A DNA stretch of 64,000 nucleotides from Diorhabda sublineata (lineage: Eukaryota; Arthropoda; Insecta; Coleoptera; Chrysomelidae), in NCBI RefSeq assembly GCF_026230105.1, contig NC_079476.1, forward strand, positions 5,415,209 through 5,479,208, read 5' to 3'. The notes under the pieces were generated by a model, which saw only the letters and a list, made by a program, of their open reading frames with translations, was not told the origin of the DNA and did no database searches. Each line of letters starts with the position of its first letter. Position 1 is the first letter of the stretch. Made by a program: the position numbers and the translations under genes. This document shows positions 11,635 to 23,779 of the stretch, piece by piece.

Positions 11635-13022
11635 TTATATGGTAACGAACTGTGGTAACTGGACACAAAAACAGCCATCAAATACAGTAAATGTCATTAA
11701 AAACAAGAACATGTCAATCTATAAGGTTGCAATAACTTTCAACATTCCAAGAAAAACTTTGGAACGGCGTTTCAACAAAAATTATCCTAGGAAGGGACAT
11801 TTGGGCACAGATACTAGATTCGGCTTTGAAAATGAAAGAAGACTTTGTCAAATTCAGAAAAGCAGAAAGGTGTATATGATTTTGTGACTGACTGAGTTTT
11901 TAGAAAGAAATCAAGATATGAAAATTCGTAAATCGGAAGGAATATATATTGTTCGCTCTAAAGGTATAGCCATAATGATGTAGAATCATACTCCAACTGG
12001 ATAACCAGTTGTTTATTATGCCTTCAAGCATCCTTAATATGGATGAACCTGGTATCCAATTGAATAATCGTCCTGGAGCAGTTCTAGCGAAAAAAGGAAG
12101 TAAAGCCATAACCACAATAACGTCGACGGAAAAGAAAAATACTGCTGCAGTGCAAAAGTGGTATTTTTACTTCCTACTTGCATCATAGAGGGCAAAAATA
12201 TAAAAGCAGAGTTTGAAGATGGCTTACCTCCTGCTGGTTCTGTCCTCTAAATGTCACAAAAATTCTACATAACTGCGGCTTAAAGACGGCTAAAGTTCTT
12301 GGATTAGCTAAGGCAAATGGCATTATTCTTTTTTGTTTGCCAATCCATACTACTCACTATCTCCAATCCTTACAAAGAGCTTTTTTCAAGTCCTTAAAAT
12401 CCTATTTTTATGAACAGTTTACGCGAACACAATTTGGTATTCTTTTGTCAGAATCTTGGAGAAAATCTGCATATCAAAGGGATGCTTCTTCTGGGTTCAG
12501 CTCTATCTGATATATATCCATATAACACATCCATTATTCCTGATTATGCTTTTATATCAAACAACAAACTGAAGGACCAATACAACCTAACGTTTCTAAT
12601 GAAAGTCAAGTCGCAAAACCATTTGGTCGTGAGTCGAAGTCGCCCCAACCAGGAACCTCAAAAATATACACTACCGAAACTCCTAAATTTCTTTGTGAAT
12701 CCCAGTTCTATAAATTGGTAGCACTGCAAGAAAACGTGCAAAACAAGTAGCAGATATACTGACTTCAAAAGAAAATATTATAAAAAAATAAAAAATAGAG
12801 AAGAAACAAAATATTAAAAACGATAAGTCTCGTTTATATAAAAAGAAAGCAAAATCATCTTCTGAAGAAGAATGTAAAATAGATTTGGATAGTGAAATTT
12901 CAGCTGAAGAAGATTGGATGGATCAAAAGTATACTTGCGACACATGTGGAAAAAAGGCAAAGGAAAAGACTGAAGACAAGAAAAATCAAAGCAACGAGGA
13001 AAGAAAAAGGACGAAGAAATAA
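11635..13022 (+). pseudogene. pogo-like transposase pseudogene with psq-type HTH
   Basis: The pieces are collinear with a pogo-like transposase. They run from a psq-type HTH (GNWTQ to FNIPRKTLERRF, 11655-11775) to a CENP-B-like middle segment and the first DDE block MDEPGIQLNNRPGAVLAKKG (about 12040-12100). KGKNIKAEFEDGLPPAGS (about 12190-12240) and the THYLQSLQRAFFKSLK block (about 12350-12395) follow. The C-terminal tail has DWMDQKYTCDTC (about 12915-12950), the start of the Cys-rich end common in this group. At least five frameshifts or stops, and the missing end of the Cys cluster, make it non-functional. Confidence 0.8.
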
Positions 13023-13249
13023 TATCCATCTTCTACTACTTGCTGTAGCCGTTTGATACAGATGGGTCGGATACCATGGCCACTTGTTTAGTTTAAAAAA
13101 AAAATTAAGTATTAAAATTGATAAATCGTCACCAAAGTCTGTATAATCAAAGTTGATTCATAAAAAATTGATACCTTAAAAAAATACGCCATATGATACA
13201 TAAGTTAAATAAAGGACTGTTAAAAAATCTATTACAATACGTAAATTAT

Positions 13250-14010
13250 TTACATTTTCTCATACAGCCTGGTGACTAATTTTCTTCTGATTCTCGTCGG
13301 GCAGTTAAGTGTGTCTCCTTGAGGTTGGTTTTCATATTAAACTGTTGATATGCGGTGGAATATTCTCTGCAGTCGGTGAGGATGTGCTAACAGACACAGG
13401 AATGTGAGAATTTTGGCAGACGGGACGAATTTCTGACGACATAAAATAGCCGTGAGTAAGTTTTGTGTGGTTGATGCTGAGTTTTCTTATTGTCACAGCT
13501 TCTCTCCTATTCAAAAAGTTTAGGGAAAGATGAGAATTAAATTAAATCGCGCCAAGATTTTTGAATGAGTTATTTGAAGTTAGTCTTCAGATCATTGGCA
13601 AGCTAAATGGGATTTCAGGAGGATTCTTCGTGGCTTCTTTGTAATGGCGATCTGCAGATTATTTTTCAGCAATTTCAGTGTACGATAGAAGCCAGATGAA
13701 CTTATGCAAAGCAATGAGAGTTTGGTAGATGTCGTAAATGTTTTGGACTATTGGATGGTCGATGAATATGGTTGTAATTGACTGTATGGATGAAAGAAAG
13801 TCAGTACATATGGCGATATGTTTATGGGGAGAAGAGATCAATTTGAAACCTTGAAGGATACTGTATAGTTCATCAGTGTAAACACTACACGTCGAGGGTA
13901 AGCGGAAAGAAGTTCGTGGTTTGTATTGACTGCGCAACCGACACCAAATTGAGCTTTGGAGACATCCGTATAGAGAATTAGATCGAAGAGTTTTTTATGC
14001 AGAATTTCTA
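13250..14010 (-). pseudogene. LINE 3' end: RNase H domain and C-terminal zinc knuckle
   Basis: On the minus strand the order is a decayed LYTDxSK/VGCAVNT block (first RNase H Asp, about 13975-13940), ELYSILQG (the Glu), ICTDFLSSIQSI (second Asp) and a degenerate WLxSH block near 13690. Then comes RREAVTIRKL with TKLTHGYFMSS and a CxxC...H...C-like end (about 13510-13330). This is the layout of the 3' part of non-LTR retrotransposons with an RNase H domain (I, R1 or LOA type). Stops are frequent. The reverse transcriptase is not visible upstream. Confidence 0.75.
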
Positions 14011-14620
14011 AGAATGCTTTCTCTACAAGGAAGCTAGGAGATTCATGTTTATTGTAAATGGTAAGTGAGGTATCTACTATAGGAATATTTTTGGTCTAAG
14101 AGAGAGAAGAAGGCAAAGAAAGTGGAAAGGTCAAAGAGAGGTTGGTATTTTGGAGTAGAGGTGCAAACAATTGAGGAATAGAGTTTAAGATTGTTGTATA
14201 TACAGTAGGTACGGACGTGGTGGTAAGTAGCGAATGGACAGGATTAAAAGGATTGGAAGATACTTTAGCAGCATATGACAGAAGATATTGTCATCTTAAG
14301 GACAGTGGCGGTTCATTAGCTTCAGCATTGTCATTAGCGGCGGGGCTTGAGGCACCAAGACAGTACATTTAAATTTAAGTTAAACTAAGAGTTCGCAAAT
14401 ATTTCAACTTCTTAGTTTAATTCTTTAATTTTGTGAGGTTATGAACACAGAATACGTCAGGTTAGTCAGTATTCGTGATATTTTTTTGTTTACATTCTTC
14501 TCCTTTGGTTATAAAGTTATAAAAATATTGTTCGCGTTATTGCGTCGATTTCCGTCGTGGTGTTTTATTTTTAAATCCGATATTAATCCGGTCAAATTAG
14601 ACCAAAAAATAAGAGTGAAG
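14010..14620. other. Decayed sequence upstream of the RNase H fragment, otherwise unremarkable
   Basis: 14010-14360 may be further decayed LINE sequence on the minus strand, but I cannot identify a domain. 14360-14620 holds a short open frame (14441-14644) without homology that I recognise. Confidence 0.3.
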
Positions 14621-14622
14621 CT

Positions 14623-15038
14623 ACATAAATTCCCATCAAGCTGAAAATCTTAATTTGCATGTTCAATTCCCAACAGTCGACAGAAATTTCTTACAAAGTC
14701 TCGGTTCATTTCAATGTTGTAAGAAAAGTTTCCTGTTAAAAATATATTGGTGAAACCTTTAAATACGACAACTTTTGAATCATTACATCTCAGAAATGGT
14801 GACTCGTAGGAAAATAAGTATTGATACGTTTTTTGTAGATAGTTTTATGATCTACAATTTATGTTTGAGGTATTTTCATGATAAAAATCACCGTTTTGCT
14901 GAAAATTGCTAAAAACTCATTTTTTTGACCTTGATTAATTTTTTTTCCATACACGGAAATGATGGGGAATATTAAAATTCTATGTTCAATTGTATTCTAA
15001 ATAATTTTACTGATTTTCAGCTTGATGGAAATTTATGT
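14623..15038. mobile_element. MITE-like element with about 27-bp TIRs
   Basis: ACATAAATTCCCATCAAGCT plus GAAAATC at 14623-14649 is the near-perfect inverse of 15012-15038 (GATTTTCAGCTTGATGGAAA then TTTATGT). The 416-bp unit has no open frame. No convincing target duplication was seen, so the superfamily is unassigned. Confidence 0.6.
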
Positions 15039-15077
15039 ATATGATTATATGTTTCAAGTTAGCAATGTCCTTTAGAC

Positions 15078-17743
15078 CAATGTTTCTGAACTGAATTTAC
15101 TCCTAGGGCCGGTAAAATATTTGGGCACGTTCGCGCGGACCGGTAATATTAATAATTCGACCCAATGCACAATTTTTCACAAAGATAAATCATGAAGATA
15201 TACATAATTTTCAAAGCATTTTGTTTATTTTAATTTACATTTGTATATTCAACTTACTTATAATATTGCACCAAAACTGAAGTAATAAAAACACCAAAAC
15301 TTAATTAAAACTCCAAGAAAATTCCAACGTGAATGATGTATTTATGTTTTTTAATTAATATATTAGCAAAAACAACAATGAGTCGAAATGTGAACAACGT
15401 AAGTAGATACCAAATAAGCAAAAAATAATTTACCAAAATAAAAGATATATAAAAACTAAAATTGGTCTTTGTTTTGACTAAACTGTCAATCCTAAGCTTT
15501 AAACCAGTTACAGCAATACGTAAACCAGGCGCAAGATCAAGTCGATTTCTATGTTTCGTCTTAATAACACTCATAGCCGAAAATTAATTTCACATAAATA
15601 AGTTGAGGAAAAAGGCAATAAAATCTTCAACGCGTTTGCATGAGGATTGGTGTATTCTGTTGCAGTCTTTATCCAGAATTGATATATATATTTATTGAAT
15701 TGAACTGTGATTTAAGTCCTAGATCTGAAGAATAAATAGATTGATTATCCACAGATTACCTGAACGTACATCTTCTTCTGGGGGATAATACTGATCAAAG
15801 GTATTGACAATTCTTTTAAAGGCTCCAAAATAACGCTAGTAACGCTCTTATGATCCATGTCAGTAGTATTAATGTAATCAAAGAAAGAAGCAAACATATC
15901 AAAAGTGTTTTCTTCCGCACGTTTATACCAGAGCTTCAATTTCTTTTTGAAAGCATCAATCTTATTGTAGAAGTTGAAAAAGGTATTAGTTTTACCTTGA
16001 AGACTTAAATTTAGTTAATTTACCAGTGAAAATATGTCTGATAGGTACAAAAGCAAGGCTACCCATTCTTTGCTCATTTCTTAATTCATACAACCGCTCA
16101 TAAGGACTTTTCCTCTGGATAACCAGCGTACTTCGGCGTGTAACAATAGTTGTACATGATCTGATCCTATTTCTTGACATAAAGTTGTAAACAATCTTGA
16201 ATTAAGGGCGTTACTTTCTTTGCTGCTAAATGTTCGCGATGAATAATGTAGTGTGTGACTACTAATCCTTCTGATGCTACGTCTGTTATTCTCTTTGCAA
16301 CACCTGTATGTCTTCCAGTCGTAGCGGCAGCGCCATCAGTACACAAACTGATGCATTTTTTCCAGTCAATGGAGTTAGTTTCAATATAATTATTAACTGC
16401 CTTAAATATTTCAGCACTTGTTGTTTGGGACGGTAGTTCGATACAGCACATCAATTCTTCTCTAATATCATTGATTGTATAGTCAATGTAACGAACATAA
16501 CTTAATAATATGGCATTATTTGAGACGTCAATTGACTCATCCATTCGGACAGCAAACCATTTCGATTTACGTATATCTTGGAGTAGTTGACTTTCTATGT
16601 CGTAAAATAACTCACTTATTCTTCGTCCAATAGTATCATTGGACCGAGGTAAAGATTTCATTTTATCTGCAGCAGATTGGCCCAACACACTTCTATCAAA
16701 AACGGTTTGACAGGATCTTCAGCAACTGCGTATAGTTTTTTAGATTTGGCAATACGCAGAGCAACTAGATACGATGCTTTTAAAAGCGATTTATCAACCG
16801 AGAAACATTTTTTAAAAGCATCCTTTTGATTTTTCTTCTGCAAACTTTTTCTCCTGAAAAAGTCCAGGGTTTTGCTTTCCAGTTGTGGGTGCTTCGTTTG
16901 TAAATGCCGCATGAGCTTGGAAGGTTTCATGCTTTCATTGTAGAAAACATCTCTACAAATAACACATTCAAGTTTTGGACAATTTTCTTCTGATTGAGGC
17001 CAGAGTACAAAAACCATATTTCAAATAATCTGCGATGTAGTGCCTTACAAAGCTTTTTCTTTTTTTGGAAGATTGTGGACTATCACTATATTCACTTTCA
17101 TCTTTTTGAAAATTCTTTCTTTGCACGAAATTTAGTAATGTGCGTTTCGTTTCCTTCTTACTCATTCTGGTTATTGATTTTTATACCTAAAGTTACAGAA
17201 ATAGTAGTTATACCATAATATTAAATTCAGAGGTTATTAAAAACTTACGCTGATAAATAGTTTTCAAGAATTGTCCAAGTGTGCAGAATAATCAAAATAA
17301 AAAACAAAACGTAATCAAGACGCCAGACGCCTTTAACACTGCGATAGTCAACGTACAAGTAATCAGGGATACGCAAGGCACCAAGCCAGAAAAATATGAT
17401 TAAAAGGAATAAGTCGACAGTTCAAAATGTAATAGATTCCATAGAATAGTAAAAAAGAGTGCCGAGGTACCGGCAGTTTGTTTTTTTAATTTAGGTAAAG
17501 GGTAATTTTGTAAATTTCATGAATAATAATAGATCTACTACAATTATAATAGACTGGCAACGCTGGTGGTACTGCAATTTATGAAACGCGATTAGGTACA
17601 TAGTTGCCATTTTGTTGTATTTTTCATCAAAGATTACATTATTTCTTAAACTAATAAACTATTATTATTGTAATGTAGGTACTGTATCGGTGGTCGGCCT
17701 ATAAAAGCTGGATATTTCGCGGACCGGCGGTTGAGAAACACTG
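15078..17743 (-). mobile_element. hAT transposon, full-length with target-site duplication
   Basis: The ends CAATGTTTCTGAAC (15078) and the inverted CAGTGTTTCTCAAC (ending 17743) match at 13 of 16 positions. They are flanked by an 8-bp duplication, CTTTAGAC (15070-15077) and CTTTAGGC (17744-17751). TIR start, 8-bp duplication and a BED-finger transposase inside all fit the hAT superfamily. At 2666 bp the element seems near full length although its gene is broken. Confidence 0.9.
15440..17165 (-). pseudogene. hAT transposase with BED finger (ZBED5/FAM200-like), broken
   Basis: Starting at the ATG at 17165, the order is a basic N-terminus, a BED-type zinc finger (ECVIC ... LMRHLQTKH, about 16965-16890) and ALRIAKSKKLYAVAE. 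Then come the catalytic region VRMDESIDVSNNAILLSYVR (about 16560-16500), SLCTDGAAATTG (about 16345-16310) and the C-terminal hAT dimerisation segment IKTKHRNRLDLAP (about 15565-15525). Frameshifts near 17010 and 16670 and a dense run of stops between 16165 and 15940 break the frame. An intact enzyme would cut the hAT TIRs. Non-autonomous mobilisation in trans would be possible only if an active relative exists elsewhere. Confidence 0.85.
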
Positions 17744-17976
17744 CTTTAGGCGATTGAACACTCATAGATAGTGTCAGGAGCTTTCTACATTTGTATGACA
17801 AAAAGGACTCATACAGGAAATTTCTATTGATTTACGCGTAATTTATAATTATCTGCATAAACCAAAAATTACCAAAAAGAAAGTTTAGTTTAATGTTAAT
17901 TTTAATTTTGGTTGCATAAACCAAGCTGAATGATCTTGTAAATCAGTGTAAAAAAAGTTGCAAGTCTTCTGTTTAA

Positions 17977-18147
17977 TTCGTTGGAACCAAAAAAGACAAT
18001 CGCACTTACCTGTATCTTTCAGATGAACTTATGGATATCGGCCATTGGTCCAAACTGAAAAATGAAATATCTTTATCAGTGATTTTGATAACACGTTCTA
18101 AAAAAGATGATATCACGGACCTGCAGATAGACTTGTCTAAAATGTAA
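17977..18147 (+). pseudogene. Open fragment of unknown origin
   Basis: A 56-codon frame without an early ATG runs from a stop at 17974 to TAA at 18145-18147. It has protein-like composition, with a segment YLYLSDELMDIGHW and a charged end. I do not recognise the family. It may be an exon or transposon remnant; there are no clear splice signals. Confidence 0.25.
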
Positions 18148-18473
18148 ACATCGAATCCTAATTGCAATAGGGCTTTGTCGGAAAATATTAGCTCGTTTTG
18201 GTCGCGGCATTATTAATGATAATATCGGAACGATAAGCTAATAGAAACTTGAAACAAACACATCAACCAGTTAACTTCCAATTGTCAAATATTTAATCAT
18301 ACTTAATCATAGAAAACATTACGTTTAGTTGTCAGTTGTGTTTTGTTATTCCGTGTCAGTTACGTTTTGTTATACCATTTTTAGCAAATGATCGGCTAGA
18401 CTGATTTTATTTTTGACTGATAAATTTTTCTTTTTTCTGCTATTTGCGTCTTGTTATACGACGTTATAACGAA

Positions 18474-18500
18474 AGTTATTATTATTATTATTATTATATA
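18474..18500. repeat. (ATT)n microsatellite
   Basis: About eight consecutive ATT triplets followed by an AT-rich tail. Confidence 0.8.
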
Positions 18501-18539
18501 TTATATAATTTTTATTAAATAATAGTAGTCTAGGGTATA

Positions 18540-19735
18540 CAGAGTGTCCCACGAGGAGTTAAAACTATCTGTATATGGTAAATACTTGTAATAAAATCAT
18601 GAAATTTCCTACTTTTGGGTTTTCGGATACGATCTTTTTAATTAAAATATTTTCAAAGATAGCCGATTTCCGGTTCTAACGGAAATCGACTTTTTATGTA
18701 TACTTATATTAGGCTTTGTAGTAAATGACACTTATTTAACTGTCATTAGTCAATTGTTGATATTTTCGAAAATTTTTGAAATGGTTCGTTCTCAATTTAA
18801 TAACGAAGATTATGTAAATTTGCTTTTAATACATGGTGAATGTGGCAAAGTTGTTACAAAAACGTGCTGCATTATACTGTCATTATACTTTCGATACTTT
18901 CGAAAATCGTTAAAATGGCTCGTTCTCAATTTAATAACGAATATTATGTATACTATGTATACTAAAAGTGTACATAAAAAATTAAAACTTCTTAAAAAAT
19001 ACAATAATAATTAAAAACGACTACAAGTTTGAATAGGATTAGTAAATACAATTTGATTTAATTTTTTTCACAGACCTTGACAAGATAAAGAAAAATACTT
19101 TTTTATTTCTTAGTGCTTGTATCAACGGGTCAAAATAAAATTTAGACCAAAATTTACAGAGAAAGTTTAATATCTGGATAACGGTAAGGTTTAGGTATAG
19201 GAAAATGTACATGAATTTGCCTTATTTTTTACCCCTGAATGCATTAAAATAGAAAAATCCGGTGGTTCTATTTAAAAAAATAAAGAAATTTGATATTTAT
19301 GAAATTAAATTTTGAACACTTTTTATGCACACCCTGTATAAAATGAAAAAGTTTTCAACCTAGATTCAAATACGTCTGATCTTGCCAAAAACAACCAAAC
19401 CGAAACCATTTTCATATCTTTAAGGGTAACCTCGTAAAAAAATAATTTATAAGGGTCTGCAACGGTCAAATTTTTTACAAAAAAACCAATAACTCAAAAA
19501 GTATACATTTTTCAAAAGAAGTTCTTAGACAAAAGTATACTATAATTTCACGTAGATTTCAAAAATGCATTAATATACAGGGTATTCTATTCGGTTCTAC
19601 TGGAAGTTGGTCATCTTTGAAAATATTTTAGTTAAAAAGATCGTATCCGAAAACTCAAACGTGGAAATTTTCATGATTTTACTATTTAGTATTTTGAAAT
19701 ATACAGATAGTTTTAGCTCTTCGTAAGACACCCTG
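18540..19735. mobile_element. Long-TIR mariner-like element, TA-flanked (copy 1)
   Basis: The left end CAGAGTGTCCCACGAGGAGT (18540) is inverted at the right end (19735). The arms stay recognisable for over 130 bp, including AAGATCGTATCCGAAAAC-type sequence on both sides. TA lies at 18538-18539 and 19736-19737. The 1196-bp interior holds only the start of a transposase (18781-18870). It is the same family as 42637-45307. Confidence 0.8.
18781..18960 (+). pseudogene. DUF4817-type transposase N-terminus, duplicated start
   Basis: The ATG at 18781 begins MVRSQFNNEDYVNLLLIHGE followed by CGKVVTK. This resembles the N-terminal HTH (DUF4817) of many insect mariner-like transposases, where a YxxMLxxYGEC-like string is typical. 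After about 30 codons the sequence departs. A second degraded copy of the same start (ATGGCTCGTTCTCAATTTAA, 18914) follows about 130 bp downstream, so a local duplication replaced the rest of the gene. Confidence 0.6.
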
Positions 19736-20189
19736 TAAAAAAAAGTTCAGCTTGAGATTATATAAATTGGCCATGCGCTTTTATTATTGCATTGTTAAAA
19801 ATAATACAGCATGAAGCTATCAAGGTGCAATTCTTGAAAACCAGTTTAAATTTTATGGAGGTTCGAATTTAATAATTAAAAAACTATTTCCTATTATCTT
19901 AATTCGTTTAGATCGTAAACACTTCTCTACTCGGTGTTTATTTTATTCTCAAACTTAGCAAAATATTGAGGTAGATTCATAAGTATAATGAACACTTGTA
20001 TATTATATAAGATTAGTATATAATGTATATGCAGTTATGCAGCCCAAGGCCGGATTTAGATGTCTTGGAACATCAATGAATGAGTGAATGAACAGCTTTA
20101 TATCTCGAGTTTTTTAATGAATTTTAAAACCAAGTTGATTCACTCAACACTTAACAAACATATATGAATATAATCGAAAATGAGAATTA

Positions 20190-21708
20190 CAGGGTGCTTC
20201 TAAATTTATGCGACAAAATTGCTGGTTATGGATCGAATGAAATTAAGATGGGACTTTCCTATAACAAAATTTGGTAATTATCTAAAAATAATCCCCCACC
20301 CCCGACTTAGGGTTGTAGGGGGGTTTATAAGGAGGTAATTACAATATATGGAAGGGGGAATTAGCCGTCGGTCGTTGTTTTTAAGTTAGGTTAGGTTAGG
20401 TTAGGCTAGATTAGGTTAGGTCAGCTACAAAGGCCCAGTGTGCAGAAATTCTGACGAAAGACATTTGAAGCTGGGTTACTTGTAAACACAGAACTACTTC
20501 TTACTATATCACACAGGCTCTTACGGAACATGGTTAATTCGACAAATTCACTAAAAGAATCCAGAAAACCACGGATGATAATTCATGACCAATGTTGTGA
20601 CCAAAAAAGAGATAGAGGATAGGAATACTCAAGGTTAAATAGAGAAAGGATGATATAAAAACTTGTTGTCCTCCCGGCGTAAAAAAAGGTTAGGTTAGGT
20701 TCTACTCAAGAAAACTATTTATACTACATCCCCGTGATCTTTTAACACCCCCTCGCAACACCCCTTGATCCTTTTTTCACCCTATTTTACCATAAAAAAT
20801 AGTTATTGAATTTTCAATTTTTCCAAATGTATTTTTCTATGATAAAATAATAATTGCTTATGGTTACGTCAATTAAAAATTATAATTGTTCATAATTCTA
20901 CTGAATTAATTTCACATAATTTTTAACATATTATTTTCACTAGTGTGCTGTATTTTTTATTTATATATTTTCAAATAAAATTTATAATTTGTCAACACAC
21001 GTAATTCAGAAAATATAAAATTTTTATTCGTTAACCCTCTATATTTTTTTAACAAGGGATGACCTGGAATAAATTTTTTGTGTTCAGTACACTTTTCTTT
21101 ATTACCCGCTATAACCCCAAGTCAATAGAAGGGGGGGATGATTTTTAGATAATTACCCAAAATTTCCTTAGCCCACCCCTTTCCGATGTATCACCCTTAA
21201 AAAGTGGTGATCAATTTTGGGTTTTTATATTTTTTTCTAAAATTTCAGTAATAAAATTCTGTGATTTTCGTGTACTAGCAGCTAACGACTAATCACGGTT
21301 ATTTTTTCAATATTCTTTTCTCTTTATACGTGGGTAAAATTAGCGGCCCTAACTATATTCCATATCAAAATTCATATTTTATTTAAAAATATTTTTTATT
21401 GTCAATACTTTTTCCCAGAACCAGTAGCTTCAGAGAAAAAAAATAAACATCACAATTCATCATATATTTAATAACCTGACATGTAACAGGAATTTTGAAA
21501 AAATACCTATAGTTAGTTGCGAGTACATGAAAATTGCAGAATTGCGGGTTTCTAGAATAACTAAAATTTCAAAAAAAGTCACCGCATTTTAAGGGTGATA
21601 TCTCGGAAAGGGATGGACTGAGAAAATTTTGTTGTAGCGAAGTCCCATCTTAATTTCATACGAGCAATCACCTCCTGAATTTTGTCGCTTGAATTTAGAA
21701 ACACACTG
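20190..21708. mobile_element. Non-autonomous long-TIR element, TA-flanked, with a TTAGG-bounded insert
   Basis: CAGGGTGCTTCTAAATTTAT with GCGACAAAATT at the left (20190) is inverted at the right end (21708). The arms extend inward through AAATTAAGATGGGACTT and TAATTATCTAAAAAT-like blocks. TA lies at 20188-20189 and 21709-21710. There is no coding region. The interior carries an insertion of about 315 bp bounded by TTAGG repeats (20386-20702). Confidence 0.75.
20386..20702. repeat. Insert bounded by interstitial TTAGG tracts
   Basis: About seven TTAGG-like units stand at 20386-20420 and nearly three at 20688-20702, after an A-run (20681-20687). The roughly 270 bp between them is CpG- and GC-richer than the surroundings and encodes nothing I recognise. 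TTAGG is the ancestral insect telomere repeat. The arrangement could reflect a retroelement captured with telomere-like sequence, or simply a repetitive element whose own ends resemble it. Confidence 0.5.
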
Positions 21709-22039
21709 TATATTTAATCAACTTCGAATGTTAATGTAAAGTCTTGTTTCACCGAAAGTATCGATTATGGGGCCCGTCTTACGTGTAGGACCGGGAAAAT
21801 CTTTTTTTAATCTGGACCTGACTAAACCTCAAAGAAATACAAAACAGCAGCTGTTAAATTCTAACAAAATAAATATGAAATTAATCAGCTATTTTAGCAG
21901 TCAGTACATAAAAATATATGAAATCAAGAGATAGAAACGGGGGGGTAGATACTGCTTTGCTTCGGATATTTGTTTATGGTTCTATATAATTACAGAGAAA
22001 TGAACAATCATATTTTTATTTTGTCATGAAACGAAGATG

Positions 22040-22330
22040 CTAGACCTAGCAGATAATGCGTCGTGCAGATTTTGTTGCACAGAGGACGAAACCACTATCC
22101 ACATTCTCTCGAAGTGTGAAAAACTAAGGAATTCCAGAGCACTACATCTGGGAGCGCTTGAAATAGAAGACAAAGATCTCTGGTAATTAAAGTCATCCAA
22201 CATTTTAGACCATTTAAAAGGAATGAGATTAATAGATCAGCTGTTATCACTGGGTTCTCCAATATCGCATCAAGAATGGGAGATACAATAGATTCTTTGG
22301 ATCGCAGTGTATACGAGACCCCAAATCTAT
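22040..22330 (+). pseudogene. RNase H-type LINE, C-terminal end
   Basis: The frame reads SCRFCCTEDETTIHILSKCE followed by ALHLGALEIEDKDLW. This is the Cys-rich CxxC...H...C terminus that ends the second ORF of RNase H-bearing LINEs. A TAA interrupts it after DLW. It then continues with a decayed GSPISHQEWE tail near the usual 3' end. The same family occurs at 35790-36160. Confidence 0.7.
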
Positions 22331-22469
22331 ATATACATATACATATACGTACAGGAAAAGATGCCCATAACGAAATTTTATAATAATTACTCTTCTTTCG
22401 AATTAAGTTAAATAACGCATGATAATCACATCTACTATAGCAGATTTTAACAGTCAATATAAAATATTG

Positions 22470-23460
22470 TGATGTAATAGGTTATACTTCAAAATTAGTT
22501 TCTTTCAAAAGTAAATTTTCAGTTATTTGTCAAGCATGTTTATTCTCTAAATAAAAAATAATTTAGCACTTAAATAACATTACGTATGTTCCTAATTGTA
22601 AATACTAATAACACGAAGCAGTACGATGACAGATGCAGATTGAAGAAGAAATTAATTTCTTAGGAAAATACCGAAAATAACTTGCCATTAGGCTTGTTAC
22701 GCTTTTTTTGAGTATTTTAATTTCCTAGTTCACTTATTGTGGCATAGTTATCTCTTCTGATGAATTTATACCAACGTTCAAGCTTTTAAAGAAATTAATT
22801 TGTTATCGATCTCCATTTAAATGATTCAATAAAAACTCAGTGTTGTTGCTAAAACATCCTCTATGTATGTACAATCTACAAGTAAATCTAGTTAATTTTT
22901 CCTGACATTATTTTTTATATTAACTGTTCTAAAACTGGCCAGTTGGGGTTTGACTACCACCAAGGTCCCAACCGGTGCACCACCAACAAAACACCAAATT
23001 CAACTCCAACAAACTCAGATGAGGGGGGCAACCATACCGGCCTTCGATATTCTATTGATGACGATTGAGGTTGAATTCTAATTTGGGTGTATTGGCGTTT
23101 ACTTTTGTCAGATATATTCGATTTACATCCATTGAAGCCGATTTATGTCGATTGTCACTTTATGTTGAAATTTCTCTTGTCTTTAATATATAGAAATCTG
23201 AGTTGTTTTCTATTTATAACTGTCACAGTTGATGCGGAATTTACTACTTTTCAATTTATTATTTGCAGGGATAGTTTATTTAGTTTTATTATTTAATTTC
23301 ATGAGGTGTTTCCAGCTTTTACACCTTCCATTATTCATCTTAAACTTTGTTCGTTAGAAAGATGGTGACGTCCAATTTAATATTAATTGTTCACCCCATC
23401 TAAGGATCAGACAAAGATTCAAAAAATAGAATGTGGAAATATTGTATATATGAAATGTAG
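22470..23460. other. No recognised gene
   Basis: 22930-23060 is less AT-rich and has a protein-like frame without known homology. The remainder is AT-rich and featureless to my reading. Confidence 0.35.
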
Positions 23461-23464
23461 GCTA

Positions 23465-23710
23465 CAATAATGGAATTGAAAATAAACACAAACAAGGCGA
23501 AAAATATGGTAATAAAAAAAGCAATGAGGATGTGAAAAATAAAGAAATCAAATGCAGAGGAATCATTTTAGAGAGAATGTCGATATATGAATAAATGTAA
23601 TAAATTTCTAATGAAAATTTGGATAATTCACGAAAGCAAGTTATAAAATGGAACAATTGAGAAAAATGGAACGATATAAAATTACGAAACGAAAAATTTT
23701 AGCTTTGGGA
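23465..23710 (+). pseudogene. LINE reverse transcriptase thumb fragment
   Basis: MELKINTNKAKNMVIKK at about 23470-23520 matches the GLKINxxKTKxM segment that follows the catalytic YADD in endonuclease-type LINE reverse transcriptases. A degraded ILERMSIYEYLG-like block (about 23565-23600) follows, then a basic helix. Upstream catalytic blocks are absent. Confidence 0.5.
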
Positions 23711-23779
23711 AAGAATTTATTTTAATACTAAGCAGTAGAAGCAATAAGGGATCAGAACACCATCAAAAACTTCGATATT

